A stretch of DNA of 64,000 nt, taken from Hexactinellida sp. DTS-2022 (lineage: Eukaryota; Porifera; Hexactinellida). The stretch's first letter is position 1. Each line of letters starts with the position of its first letter. The stretch spans positions 14,188,501 to 14,252,500 of the forward strand of contig JAPNXP010000001.1 of NCBI GenBank assembly GCA_028753945.1, given 5' to 3'. The notes under the pieces are model-generated. The model had not been told where the DNA came from. It made no database searches and saw only the letters and a program-made list of their open reading frames with translations. This document shows, piece by piece, positions 20,523-31,124 of this stretch. The translations under genes and the position numbers were made by a program.

Positions 20523-22062
20523 CGATGGTGAACGAATCGGAGACTGGAGACACCTTTTTAAAGCAGCTGTCACTAACTTATTAGCAGAAGAAAATGGACA
20601 GATACGATCAATCCAACTACTCCCTGCGTATATCAATAGGAGACCGGCTGAAAGGGAGTTAATGAAGGATCTAGTTAAGAATGCTGATAACCTGGATAAC
20701 GCACTAGACTATACTGTCTAGAAAAGACACTCGACCCACCTGTCGATGCATTCATATCTATGCAACAACTCGGGAAGTTACAGTGGGAGCCGGGTCAAGA
20801 GATAAACGATTTCTTCTACGTCGCAAAAAGAAAAGCTGCCCAAGCTGAGACGGGAATGAAATTCTTAGCTTCTATTTTGGGCTCTCAACTGCCAAGAGAT
20901 ATCCAGTCTAAAGTCAAAAACAAAGTCAGAGAAATCGACGACGATCTCGACGGCGAACAAGGGAGAGATTTGATCCAACGAGTGAAACGCGAACTCGTTG
21001 AGCATGGACATACACTATCGAAAGGCAATCGGGACTTCGAAGAAATTGCCAAAGTTGCGGTAGTGTCAAAATATGAAACACCATCTGATCTGGCACCAAC
21101 CGAGGAAGGCGATGACGCAGAAATAACACCTACTATACGTAACACTGTGTCCTACTCAAGGGGTTATAGAAGGTAGACCTTCTTCGAAGCGAAAAGAGGG
21201 CTGTTATATCTGCGGAGACAACCACTTTTGGAAATACTGCCCCCAGAAGAGATGTCCCGCATGTGGTCAAAAGGGGCATAAATTACAGGAATGTAAATCG
21301 AGCAAGTCGGGAAGGGACCGTCACTGGGTTTTCGTAGCAGGATCAGATCAAAGTATATCCGAACTGTCTATCGTACTCTCTGTTAAGATTAACGGCAACC
21401 CAGTCACAGTGATATTAGATTCGGGAGCAGGCCCGTCCGTTTTGGACTACGAAACCTTGTGCGAGTTGGGACTAACGAAATATCTACAGGAGCATTCTAG
21501 TCTAATCTATGGACTCTCACAAGCACCAGTAACCGTAATTGGGAGCGCTGACTTAACTGTCGATCTTGGGGACAACCAAGTTACTATGCAGAGATTTCAG
21601 ATAACCGATGCAGGTTCAACACGCATCTTAGGGAGAGACTTATTGATAAAGTTTGGAACTACAGAATTTGACTGGGAAACGCGGCGCGTGAGGTTAGGTA
21701 ACACCTGGAAAAAATCGAGAGCTGCAATCGAAGGAGGCGAACCACTGTCCCGCGCCTCTGTTGCGCTCTTAGAAGTCAACCTATCCGAGGAAGCCTCTGG
21801 TAGACATCCGTTCTTAATCAACACAGCTCTACCCAACAGTCACAAAGAGAAAATCGACCGAGTACTAAACCAATACCAGGATGTCTTCGCAATTAATCCA
21901 AAAAAACCGGCTGTTACAAACAAGATAAAACACAAAATAGATACTCGAAATTCCCAACCTGTCAAATGCAAATCTCTGAGAGTCGCTCCTACAGTGGAAC
22001 GAGAGATCAATGCACAGGTGCGTGAAATGCTGGACAATGGAATTTGCAAACCTTCAACATCC

Positions 22063-22079
<17 letters not shown>
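20523..22079 (+). pseudogene. Gypsy-type LTR retrotransposon gag-pol fragment
   Basis: A gag-like helical part begins near 20523 (IGDWRHLFKAAVTNLLAEE), is frameshifted near 20715, and continues at 20760-21173. Two zinc knuckles follow at about 21199-21297: C-x2-C-x3-H-x4-C, then C-x2-C-x4-H-x4-C. An aspartic protease is seen at about 21409-21465 (VILDSGAGPSVLDYETL) with the partner segment RILGRDLLIKFG. The start of the reverse transcriptase follows (INAQVREMLDNGICKPSTSP) and breaks off at 22065-22075. The order gag, PR, RT and the RT entry motif fit Ty3/gypsy. RNase H and integrase are absent; the next bases are SRP54 sequence. Confidence 0.85.
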
Positions 22080-22689
<610 letters not shown>

Positions 22690-22704
22690 GAGACGCCTGG
22701 ATAA

Positions 22705-22977
22705 CACCGGAAGCGTTGGGAGCGATGCAACGAGACTCCTGAGCAGACCCGACTCCGTCTCGACACGCAAAGACAGCTTCAGTCTCTAGACGAGATGTTG
22801 AGTCGGAGAGTGAGACTGCAGCTAGGCCCCAAACGCAAATGCAGATTCAGTCCTCTCACAGAGAGTCTGATACTGACGAGCAAACTGCTGCGCCTCGATA
22901 ATCAGAGGGAATATGCTACCACGCTGAGAGCAGGAGAGACAGCAGAGCAGCATGCTGAGCGTGTGCAGGCAAGGTGA
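22705..22977 (+). pseudogene. Arg-rich repeat fragment of Helitron-like type
   Basis: The frame reads NETPEQTRLRLDTQRQLQSL and later DNQREYATTLRAGETAEQHA with ERVQAR before a stop. Such R-x-A-ETPEQ-x-R repeats are common N-terminal to Helitron-type proteins in invertebrates. No HUH or helicase domain follows here. It directly follows the SRP54 pseudogene on the same strand and shares its higher GC. Confidence 0.45.
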
Positions 22978-22979
22978 GA

Positions 22980-24770
22980 TAACTTATATGCTAATTCCAT
23001 CATTTCTAAGTCTGCCTTGAATTTAGCTCGGTCACAATCTGCCTGTTCCTAGAATTGAATTGATAGACCTCACACGATGTGTTAATTAGGTTTTACTTTT
23101 ATTCTACCTGACGAAAAATTACAGTGATCAAATACATACCTGCCAACCGTACAGGGATTCCCTGTACGGTACAGGGTTTTTGACCATTTTGGCTGGACCG
23201 TACAGGGATTTTTAAATTTGTACAGGGATTTTTTAGCTAGGGAAAACATATTGATTGCTAGTCTATAATACCTAAACATGTCTACACTATGTAAATATAG
23301 CATTTTGTTTTTGTGTAAATAATCTGTTCCTATTCGAGCATACAGGGATTCCTTGTACAGTCTATATAAACTCATGTTTTCACCTTTACAAGAAAGATTT
23401 TTCGGGATGTACAGGGATTTTGGCCAATGACAGGGGAAAATAGGAGCCTCGTACAGGGATAGGTCTCAAATAGGTTGGCAGGTATGCAAATAGAAAATTG
23501 GCTCAAAGGAGTAACACGATTAGTTCTATAAAGGGATAAATTTTGGAAGTGATTGAGTGAAAACTGTTGGAGTTATTACGTAATTTGTTATTTCGTGACG
23601 TTATGTACCCACAATCTCTATACAGGTGTTTCACATTGGGTTAACCTGTTCAATAAAATCTGGAGTCATTTCTATCTGAATTGAAAGAGTTATGCTAAAA
23701 ATACCTATCTTATTACGTCATTTCCCCAAAGACAGTTAAACGTTAAATATCTAAGTACGTACTAATCCACTTTATAACCGAGTCTCCTGTACAATATCTG
23801 TTCTCTAATAAACTACAGTAGAACCTCGTTATTGCGAACACCAACATAGGGTAAAAATTTGTTCGAATTAATCGGAGTAAAAACCATTGAATAGCCATTG
23901 TAGGGACATACTGTATATAACTATATACAAGTAGCATATAAATACATGCAACATGCTTATTAACCGAGTTCAGGTTGTTTGATTTAAATCATCGATTTAA
24001 ATCAGACTTTTTTGATTTATATCAGATTTTTTATGTCTATTGTTTTTTGCGAAAAGAAAAGAAATACATTGATAATGAGTCAAATTACATTGATAATGAG
24101 TCATTAACAATGTAATTAATCTATTAGCCAAATAATATACGCCAGTGTGATATAGATTGCAAAAAAACAATTAAAATCAAAATTCTGATTAAAATCAAAA
24201 AAGTCTGAATTAAATAAAAAAGTCTGACTTTTTTGATTTTTTCAAAAAAATAATGATTTTTATTTACCGATTCTCCTGTACAATATCCATTCTATAATGA
24301 GTACATATATTAGGAGCACGGGACCATTCGATAGAGAGACGCCAGGATCGAATATCCGACTAACAATGCAAGCTACGAACCTTGGTACTCCTCCCTGTTC
24401 TCTATGGGACAGGTGACTCTAATTCTAACAGACATTTAACGACAATACCCCAGTGTTCAAAGAGAATGCCTATTCTATAGAGGTGTCAGAGAATACACAG
24501 GTCTCATTCCTATGGTCCCCTTAATATTAATACAACTGTTTACAATATTTTTAACTTCTGTCATATCCGTCATATTACACATCCGTCATATTTCAATAAC
24601 ATATGTAAATATGATTATTTACTCATTATAAGATTTGTGGGCGAGTGATCCGTCGCGAACATCAGTTTGAATACCTTTGAGGTGATTCATACTGGTATCT
24701 TAAAACCCAGCTTTTGATGGGCAGTGCTCTGTAAACAGAACAATCGGGTTTTAAATTTAATATGAAACTA
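22980..24770. other. Mostly non-coding stretch with several MITEs
   Basis: It contains the element at 23135-23486, a truncated CAGTAGAACCTCGTTA copy at about 23817-23940, and an inverted-repeat element rich in GATTTAAATC and AAAGTCTGA words (about 23975-24265). A second copy of the repeat that borders the OTU transposon (CTATTCTATAGAGGTGTCAG, about 24470-24535) and a partial GC-hairpin block near 24640-24660 follow. No gene is seen. Confidence 0.5.
23135..23486. mobile_element. CATACCTGCCAACC-ended element with TACAGGG subterminal repeats
   Basis: The ends CATACCTGCCAACC and GGTTGGCAGGTATG are inverted, and CAAATA is present directly outside both ends. Inside, the word TACAGGG recurs about eight times, several in GTACAGGGATT context, resembling repeated transposase binding sites. 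An element with similar ends lies at 46077-46914. Confidence 0.75.
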
Positions 24771-24773
24771 TCT

Positions 24774-24957
24774 AAAGTAGAACCTCGTTAATACGAACAC
24801 AAACGGACGGTTAAAATTTGATCGCTTTATCCGGAGTTCGTATTAACCGGAGTAATACCCATTGAATAGCCATTGCAGGGACCTGATTTGTGGAACTGTT
24901 TGTTCGTTTTATCCGGAAATTCGTATTAACCGTGTTCGTACTAACGAGGTTCTACTA
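24774..24957. mobile_element. Pogo-like MITE copy
   Basis: It runs from AAGTAGAACCTCGTTAATAC to CTAACGAGGTTCTACT and shares the whole interior with the copy at 4401-4578. The terminal bases are altered. Confidence 0.7.
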
Positions 24958-25030
24958 TAGTAGATCGATGAATAGAACTAGTCAGTTCCCTGATTTCCCC
25001 AATTAGATTTTATAATACTTCGAAAGAGAA

Positions 25031-25340
25031 ATGGCTGACACACTGGAGGAGTTCAGAAAAAAAAACTCAACTCAAAAGTAACATTTATCGACATGGCGAT
25101 AACTATGCACCGAGAGAGGGCTGCGGCCTAACTGTTACTGGAGATATGCGAACAAACCAGGCTGATGCAGACTGACAATATCGTAGCTGAATTAAATAAA
25201 CTATTCACCTCACTGCAGGACAAACAACAAACTGTTATCGATCTGATGAATAACTCCTCCAGATTATAATCGATAGAGAAATTCATAATCCTGAAAACAG
25301 CAAGTGTGACCAAGTTATCTCTGACCTCCTCTCCTCTAAA
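25031..25340 (+). pseudogene. Broken coiled-coil part of a TRIM/NHL-like gene
   Basis: ATG at 25031 starts MADTLEEFRKKN and meets a frameshift in the A run. A second frame reads VTFIDMAITMHRERAAA, a stop (TAA), then LLLEICEQTRLMQTDNIVAE and LNKLFTSLQDKQQTVIDLMN. The peptide is a coiled coil like that at 3623-3859. NHL-type pieces follow in order at 27828 and 28316, suggesting a decayed coiled-coil/NHL protein gene. Confidence 0.5.
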
Positions 25341-25647
25341 GGGAAGGTTCAGTCTCTGCTGAGTGCCGATACAGTCTGTTCTCTCTAATTGTCCACTTCT
25401 CTAATAGTCCACTTTTATAATAGTCCACTAAGGACTCCACTTATTTACTTGTCCAAATCAACTATTAATGTATCTGTAATAGTCCATAACATCCCCAAAG
25501 ATATCCCAAAGATATCCCCGATATCCCCAAGAGGACTTCTTCTAGGAGAGTGCAGTTATCTCCCAGCAGATACTGCAGGATCTGTACGCCATATGGAGTG
25601 CCAGTTTGAATATTCGAGGAGTCCACTGACACTATCAAATTCCAAAC

Positions 25648-25744
25648 TTTCGACTAATTTCGAAACGGACAAGGCCATCAGCGGAATCCAAAATGATATC
25701 TTGGATTCCGCTCATGGCCTTGTCCGTTTCGAGATTAGTCGAAA
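25648..25744. repeat. Inverted repeat, 44-bp arms
   Basis: The arms 25648-25691 and 25701-25744 are reverse complements with two mismatches around a 9-base loop. It resembles the palindromes in the SRP54 pseudogene. Confidence 0.9.
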
Positions 25745-25749
25745 CGAAT

Positions 25750-26679
25750 CCTTATGTTACCCCTGAGGCAATAGAGCTATAATCTAATCCCCAATCTCCC
25801 GCCAGTTAAACAAGCGACTACAGATGCACCTATTCCACTCGACTCACCTAATCTGACACAAGAAACCAATTCCAATGCCAGTGTTATCAACCGTCGACGC
25901 CAATAAATTTCAATCTACCTTCAAACTGCTTGAACGACTTATTATTTGACGAAAGATATTATGAACGATGCGAGACTATATGAATATAGTTATTAATAGG
26001 AATAGGAATAGGAATGTACATATTAATATTATTATAGCATTATAGGTTTTTCGTATTTGAGATTATTTTGAGATTAAAAATTGCTTAGAGATTGTTACTA
26101 AAATGAGATTTTACTGTATGCCGACTATACTATAGTATAGTGGCCAAGCAGGGGTTTTAATTAATAATTATCTAGGATTTTCGTGGCTGGCACTTTATTA
26201 TGGAGGTAGAAATTTTTCGGAGTGCCAGCGGTACCCCGGACTTGTCATAACACTAGTAGAGCAAAATAGGACAAATAAATTAGATAAGAATAGTTTGTAA
26301 ATTATATTAATGTAGAAGCAGGAAAACTAATAATATCTCTTCAAATATTTCTCAAAAAGTAGTTACAATCAAGACGCTCTGGGCACAATATGATTCTAAT
26401 TGGTCAAATAATTCCACAATGCTGAAGTTAAATCAACTTTTCATAAAACGGAAGAATAAAGCATATTGCAACGGATACGGCTTTTGCAACAACATTTTGA
26501 TTGGTTGATGAAAGAGACAGGCTCGGGAATATTGGTGCTAAAATCGTACCCAATATTTCTGTATAATACTATTCTGTGTCAACATACAAATAAATCTAGT
26601 AAATTCTCCGTATCATTTTTCGAAAGGAAAAGAATTCACCATAAAGAGATATCACACTATAGATTAGTATAGAATAATA
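25750..26679. other. Spacer with a truncated hAT-like piece
   Basis: About 26150-26235 matches the left end of the element at 45566-45920 (shared ATCTAGGATTTTCGTGGC and GGCACTTTATTATG) but lacks a partner end. No gene is seen. Confidence 0.5.
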
Positions 26680-26849
26680 CAGTCGAAACCGTTTTTTCCA
26701 AGCTAATCGGGTTTTTTCTAACTAACTATTTATTCTAAATATGTAAGAAATTCCGATTTTTGTGTATTTTCAATCAATTTATTCTAACTAGCGGATTTTC
26801 TTACTTTATTTCCATGGAAATAATTGATTAGAAAAAACCGATTTCGACT
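26680..26849. mobile_element. TA-flanked MITE, CAGTCGAAACCG family
   Basis: It begins CAGTCGAAACCGTTTTTTCC after TA and ends ACCGATTTCGACTG. The right-hand TA is mutated to TG. It is 170 bp with no coding content. Confidence 0.75.
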
Positions 26850-27032
26850 GTGTGTCGTAAGCCACCCGGACACCCGGCAGATATAAGCGGGAATAAGTAG
26901 ACAGGAATATTGAAGAGATAAACAAACAAAGAAAAAAATGGCTATGTTATTGAGTCCACTAAGCCCATTCGGGGAAATACCCATCATCGAAATATATAAA
27001 GCCATCAACTCCGTGAGAAGAGAGTGGATACA

Positions 27033-27174
27033 TACCGTATTTCCCCGATTAAGTGCCGGGGGCTTGAATAAGCGCCGGATCAATAAAAATGACATTGGTA
27101 TGATAAAATTTAAACACATTAGTAGATCACTGTAATGTAATTCCATTGATTTTGGCATTCGGGGAAATACGGTA
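27033..27174. mobile_element. Short inverted-repeat element, TACCGTATTTCCCCGA ends
   Basis: The 142-bp element has matched ends TACCGTATTTCCCCGA and TCGGGGAAATACGGTA. A partial copy of the end word occurs at about 26968-26983. Confidence 0.75.
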
Positions 27175-27179
27175 TATTC

Positions 27180-27308
27180 CTTATGTTAAGCTCAGCTAGA
27201 GAGCTAGCGAGCTGCGGGAGAGCATACAGAGACTGTGTGCTTGTGAACAGCTCAATGTAGCGTACAGGGAAGTCACCAATGTTAGACTCAAGTGGGGTAC
27301 GTGTCGTA
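27180..27308 (+). pseudogene. Linker piece of the broken coiled-coil/NHL gene
   Basis: The frame reads ASELRESIQRLCACEQLN then VAYREVTNVRLKWGT. It is collinear with the coiled coil at 25031 and the NHL pieces downstream. It ends at the hAT element starting at about 27309. Confidence 0.35.
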
Positions 27309-27798
27309 GTGGGAAGGGGCGGATCCAGGTGGGGGGGATTTAGGGGGTTACAACCCCAATTTTGTGTTGAGTGATAACTCTCGCATTACTTTGTGAGTTT
27401 CCATTCTACCACAGATACTTGTGCTGCACCTCATGATAAGAAACACACTCTTACAAAGTCCACCGATTAGCTATAGGATGTATGTTAATATTGTGTATGA
27501 TCTTGTGCTATTAATTTTAACCAAACATTAGATTAATATTCATATAACTAACTAATATTTGGATAAGATAACTAACTTTCGCAATAATGCTGTGATAGTA
27601 GTAAAATAATCAATTGAACAAAAACATAATAAAATTGGATAATAATAGTATGTTTGCTAGTCATAAAATGGCATCTAGAATCATCTCCAGATGTATAAGG
27701 GTCGATTTTTTCTGGGGGGGCACGCCCCCCAGACCCACCTTGGAAATGGTCGCTTATGTATTAACAACCCTCCCTTTTGAAAACTCTGGATCCGCCCC
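27309..27798. mobile_element. hAT-type element, AGGGGCGGATCC ends
   Basis: Inverted ends AGGGGCGGATCCAGG and CTGGATCCGCCCCT bound about 490 bp. The flanks GTAGTGGG and GTAGAGGG are an 8-bp duplication with one mismatch. It interrupts the NHL-like gene. No transposase frame remains. Confidence 0.75.
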
Positions 27799-27827
27799 TG
27801 TAGAGGGACGGGAGATAAGGAACTGTT

Positions 27828-27954
27828 GAGTCCACGGGGTATAGCTATAGATTCTATGAATAGTATAATGTTTGTAGCTGACAAGTGTATAGACAGAATA
27901 CAGATATTCTCTATTAATGGAGACTGGGATCAATCTCTGAAAGATGAGAAATGA
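27828..27954 (+). pseudogene. NHL-repeat fragment
   Basis: The frame reads SPRGIAIDSMNSIMFVADKC then IDRIQIFSINGDW, the classic P-x-GIAID ... I-x-VAD ... RIQ-F-x-x-NG pattern of an NHL beta-propeller blade. It ends at a stop in AAATGA. The reading frame upstream is disrupted by the hAT element. Confidence 0.65.
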
Positions 27955-28112
27955 AACAACCAGAAAACATCAATTTTATACTCAATTCAGTGTTTGTTCA
28001 GTGCTTTTCTACTATTATGAAATTCAATAGAACTAGTTATCGAGAGAATCTCACAAATCCTATGAGTATCCCCTATCAGGAATCTGTACAGACGATACTA
28101 GTGTACAGGGAA

Positions 28113-28251
28113 TTATCCAGGAGCTCGAGACGCTCCTTTTGGAATATGATTTTAGGAAAAAATCAATTAGGAGCGCGAAAATTGACATATACTCCTATAC
28201 TTAACATTAATTTGTGATTTAGGCGTATGAAAATTGGATCTAACCAGGATT
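28113..28251. mobile_element. Diverged TTATCCAGG-ended element
   Basis: It begins TTATCCAGGAGC and ends near CCAGGAT, with CTTAACATTAA and AGGCGTATGAAAATT words as in the copies at 3911 and 42469. It lies between the two NHL pieces and probably interrupts the gene. Confidence 0.5.
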
Positions 28252-28315
28252 AAGAGCGTATTTACAAATGGATGTATAATACACTGCTAGTGTATATGTT
28301 GGTGCTTACAACAGA

Positions 28316-28564
28316 ATGGAGCTAATAGTGCTAACTCGTGAATCGATTGAAGAGAGACGCATGCCTCTAACCACTCAGTACAAACAAGGAGATACTCGTA
28401 TCAGCGATATCTCACTAGCCAGAGAAGAGTTCTATGTTCTGCTACCTGGATCAGAATATCCAATTCAATCCTTCTCCAAAGAAGACACTCTAAACAGATG
28501 CATTATTTACAGAGAGTTGTTGTTGAATGTTTATTGTTTCTGTTTAGATCAACAACTGAGTTAA
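28316..28564 (+). pseudogene. NHL-protein-like C-terminal fragment
   Basis: The 82-codon frame has VLTRESIEERRMPLTTQYKQ, ISDISLAREEFYVLLPGSEY and ESYCFCLDQQLS-like spacing, which suit further propeller blades after the NHL repeat at 27828. No strict NHL signature is present, so assignment rests on order and proximity. Confidence 0.4.
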
Positions 28565-30227
28565 ATTGATAACTCAACTCGGCAAAGAAGGATCTGAGAA
28601 AGGAGAGTTTACTTATCTAACAGGATGACACAAGTAATATTATAACAACTGATTGGAAGGACAATTACAGCTACAGACATTCTCTCCAGAGTGAAATGAG
28701 ACAGATCTCCCATAGAACTGAATAATACTAACATTTCTGTCTTAATTAATGCTAATTCTACTGATTGTATTTTGGTTATTGATTTTTTATGTTATATCGT
28801 ACCAATTTACTGATTAAAATTCATTTGAAACAAGTGACTAGCTTCCAATGGCTATTATAGGTAGACAAGTTCGCTAATTACAAATTTCTAATTAGTATAC
28901 TTATTGTTGTTGTTTACAAAACTAACAACTAAGTTATCTTGTGTTAGAATTCACATAAGACCAGACTTTGATAATTATAATAGTTTGTATTGAGACATAT
29001 AATGTTTGTTGATCTTGTGTTGAATGAACTAATAATAACAAATAAGTTAATTTAAACCAATCTACTTAATGAACAAAGCAAACCGCATAGCGGTTGAGTG
29101 ATCCGTCGCGAATCAATCAAGACCGAAGGGCTTTGTTATATATATTAATTCCTACTCCTCTAATTCTATGAACAACAATAAATAAAATATTCATAGATGT
29201 AATAATTTTGAAAATTTCCATTATAAAATATCTGAAATATGGAAAATAAACAACACAACAACACATCAATTAATACAACAACAAGACAACAAGCTACTCC
29301 CCTAACACAACACAAATATGATTAAACAAGTTCCGCATAATTACCCTGGTACACTCCCCTGTGTCCATTAAGGACCCCTCGTACCAACCGTCTTAATTCT
29401 TCCTAACTACAAATATTATGCAGCCAGCCTAGAAGCTCACCCGTCTGACTAACGTACTTGTATACGGTTAGCTCTCTCTCTCTCTATGTAGCTAGCAAAT
29501 AGCTACAGTCGACTCCGCTTAATAGAGCCACCTCGGGACAAGGTTGTTTTGACCCGATTAAGCGGAAAAACCAATTAAAGAAAATATTGTAAGCCAAAGT
29601 GTAATTCTGTCCTATAAATCCTGTGAAATTTTTACCCGATTAAGCGGAGAAACCGATTAACCGGTGGCTCTATTAAGCGGAGTTGACTGTAATTATCTCA
29701 AAATCTCAAAAGTTAATGAAGTTAAGCATAAAAGATGTATTATCAATGAATAGGAAGTTACCTATTCCGGATAGATCAGAACTAGCCCAGTTTACATAAA
29801 ATTGATAGTCTTTGAGTTATGGTTCCTTTAGGAAATATACATATCCATGGCAACAGAGGAATGTGTCAACATTCCATTTATAATTTCAATATATTTCATT
29901 TAACAATTCCTGGGCATCATCATGTTCCAATCTTGAACATTTGTAACGCGTTTAACTTTGGTAAAAGCAGGTTATTAAAACACGATATTTCGCACCCAGA
30001 ATAGCGATTACGTAATCATATGGTGAAATAGCACTATTCTGAAGGATGCTATGTATACCTTGATACCAAGTTTCTATATAGTTATAATACATTTATGACG
30101 TCTATCATAACTAGTATGGAGATAAATATAACTAACCTATTTATCAATGGACTTTAAGTAATCCATGGTATAATCAGTGGTATGACCTTGTATATTGTTG
30201 TTGTTGTTGTTGTCAGTGTTTCATACA
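28565..30227. other. Non-coding stretch with GC-hairpin repeat and MITE
   Basis: It holds a single 141-bp unit relative near 28830-28925, a GC-hairpin block at about 29085-29135 (AACCGCATAGCGGTT, then GACCGAAGGGCTTTG) and the MITE at 29506-29689. A short TTG run lies at about 30197-30215. A 61-codon frame at 29819 (GNIHIHGNRG) shows no recognisable domain. No gene is supported. Confidence 0.5.
29506..29689. mobile_element. TA-flanked MITE, CAGTCGACTCCGCTTAAT family (copy 2)
   Basis: A 184-bp copy almost identical to 5152-5336, in inverse internal orientation, flanked by TA. Confidence 0.92.
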
Positions 30228-30354
30228 GGATTTGCATGCAAGGCAATCTGGGATAATTACGTTCTTAAGGGATTGAATAAATTAACTTCCTAGTGTAAGT
30301 GGTTTTTCTATGGGGGGAGCAAGTGCCCCCTACAACCCCATGTATGAAACCCTG
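30220..30354. mobile_element. hAT-like MITE, CAGTGTTTCATACA ends
   Basis: Ends CAGTGTTTCATACAGG and CATGTATGAAACCCTG are inverted. The flanks GTTGTTGT and GTTGTGAT match imperfectly and overlap a TTG run, so the duplication is uncertain. Confidence 0.5.
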
Positions 30355-30845
30355 GTTGTGATACCATCTTCTCAAATGTCTCACGTGCGCTTAATTGATT
30401 GGGTCATCTTGGACCATCACCATGTTATATTTGCTAGTATTTAATGATGAAACCACTACACCTACCGGGTTGACTGTCCCTATACACAATAGGCCACAAA
30501 AAAGGTACAAAAAATGTATGTACACAAATGTCGCTGTACACAAATGCCCCTGTACATAGATGTCGTACCAAAGTTGTACACAACTGTTTCTCTCCGATAT
30601 TACTTATCGTATGAGTGAGATAAATATCTGATACGGAGTCATTATTTTCAAATATTCCAATTGAATATCTTCACTATCTGTGGTAAAGTGATCAGCTCCT
30701 TTAGGCAGATGTGTGTGTTAATTAATAGACAATGTATATGATAGTTCTTCTGTTAATTAATTAAGCTAAAATAAACTAAGGAGTAATCTCAATTGAACAG
30801 ACATACGGACATATTTGAAGTGTAGCAATTAACTATTGACATACT

Positions 30846-30886
30846 CACAGTGGCTGGAAATGGCAATTTAGGTCGATTAGGTATTT
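30846..30886 (+). repeat. Left terminal inverted repeat of the RAG1/Transib element
   Basis: CACAGTG heptamer at 30846-30852, a 16-base spacer, then the shared block TAGGTCGATTAGGTA at 30869-30883. The left TSD is 30841-30845. Confidence 0.9.
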
Positions 30887-31124
30887 AGATGCAATATAGA
30901 CTATCAAAATGTATTATCAACTTATAGGATATCGATAGCTAGGATTCGAATGGTCTGATTTATTTTACTGTATGGCTTCAAGTGTATTAATTATGACGTC
31001 AGTGTAATTATTGTGTGAAAAATTTTATCATAAAAAAGAAATTTTTTAATACAATACAAATAAATAGTCATAAACATGTAGAACACACTGAGGGAAAATT
31101 CTGAGAGCAAATTGTATTTTATAT

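Noticed and set aside
30466..30580. Short repeats of GTACACAAATG as a possible regulatory array
   Set aside because: Only a few imperfect copies, with no gene or partner; likely simple-sequence drift.
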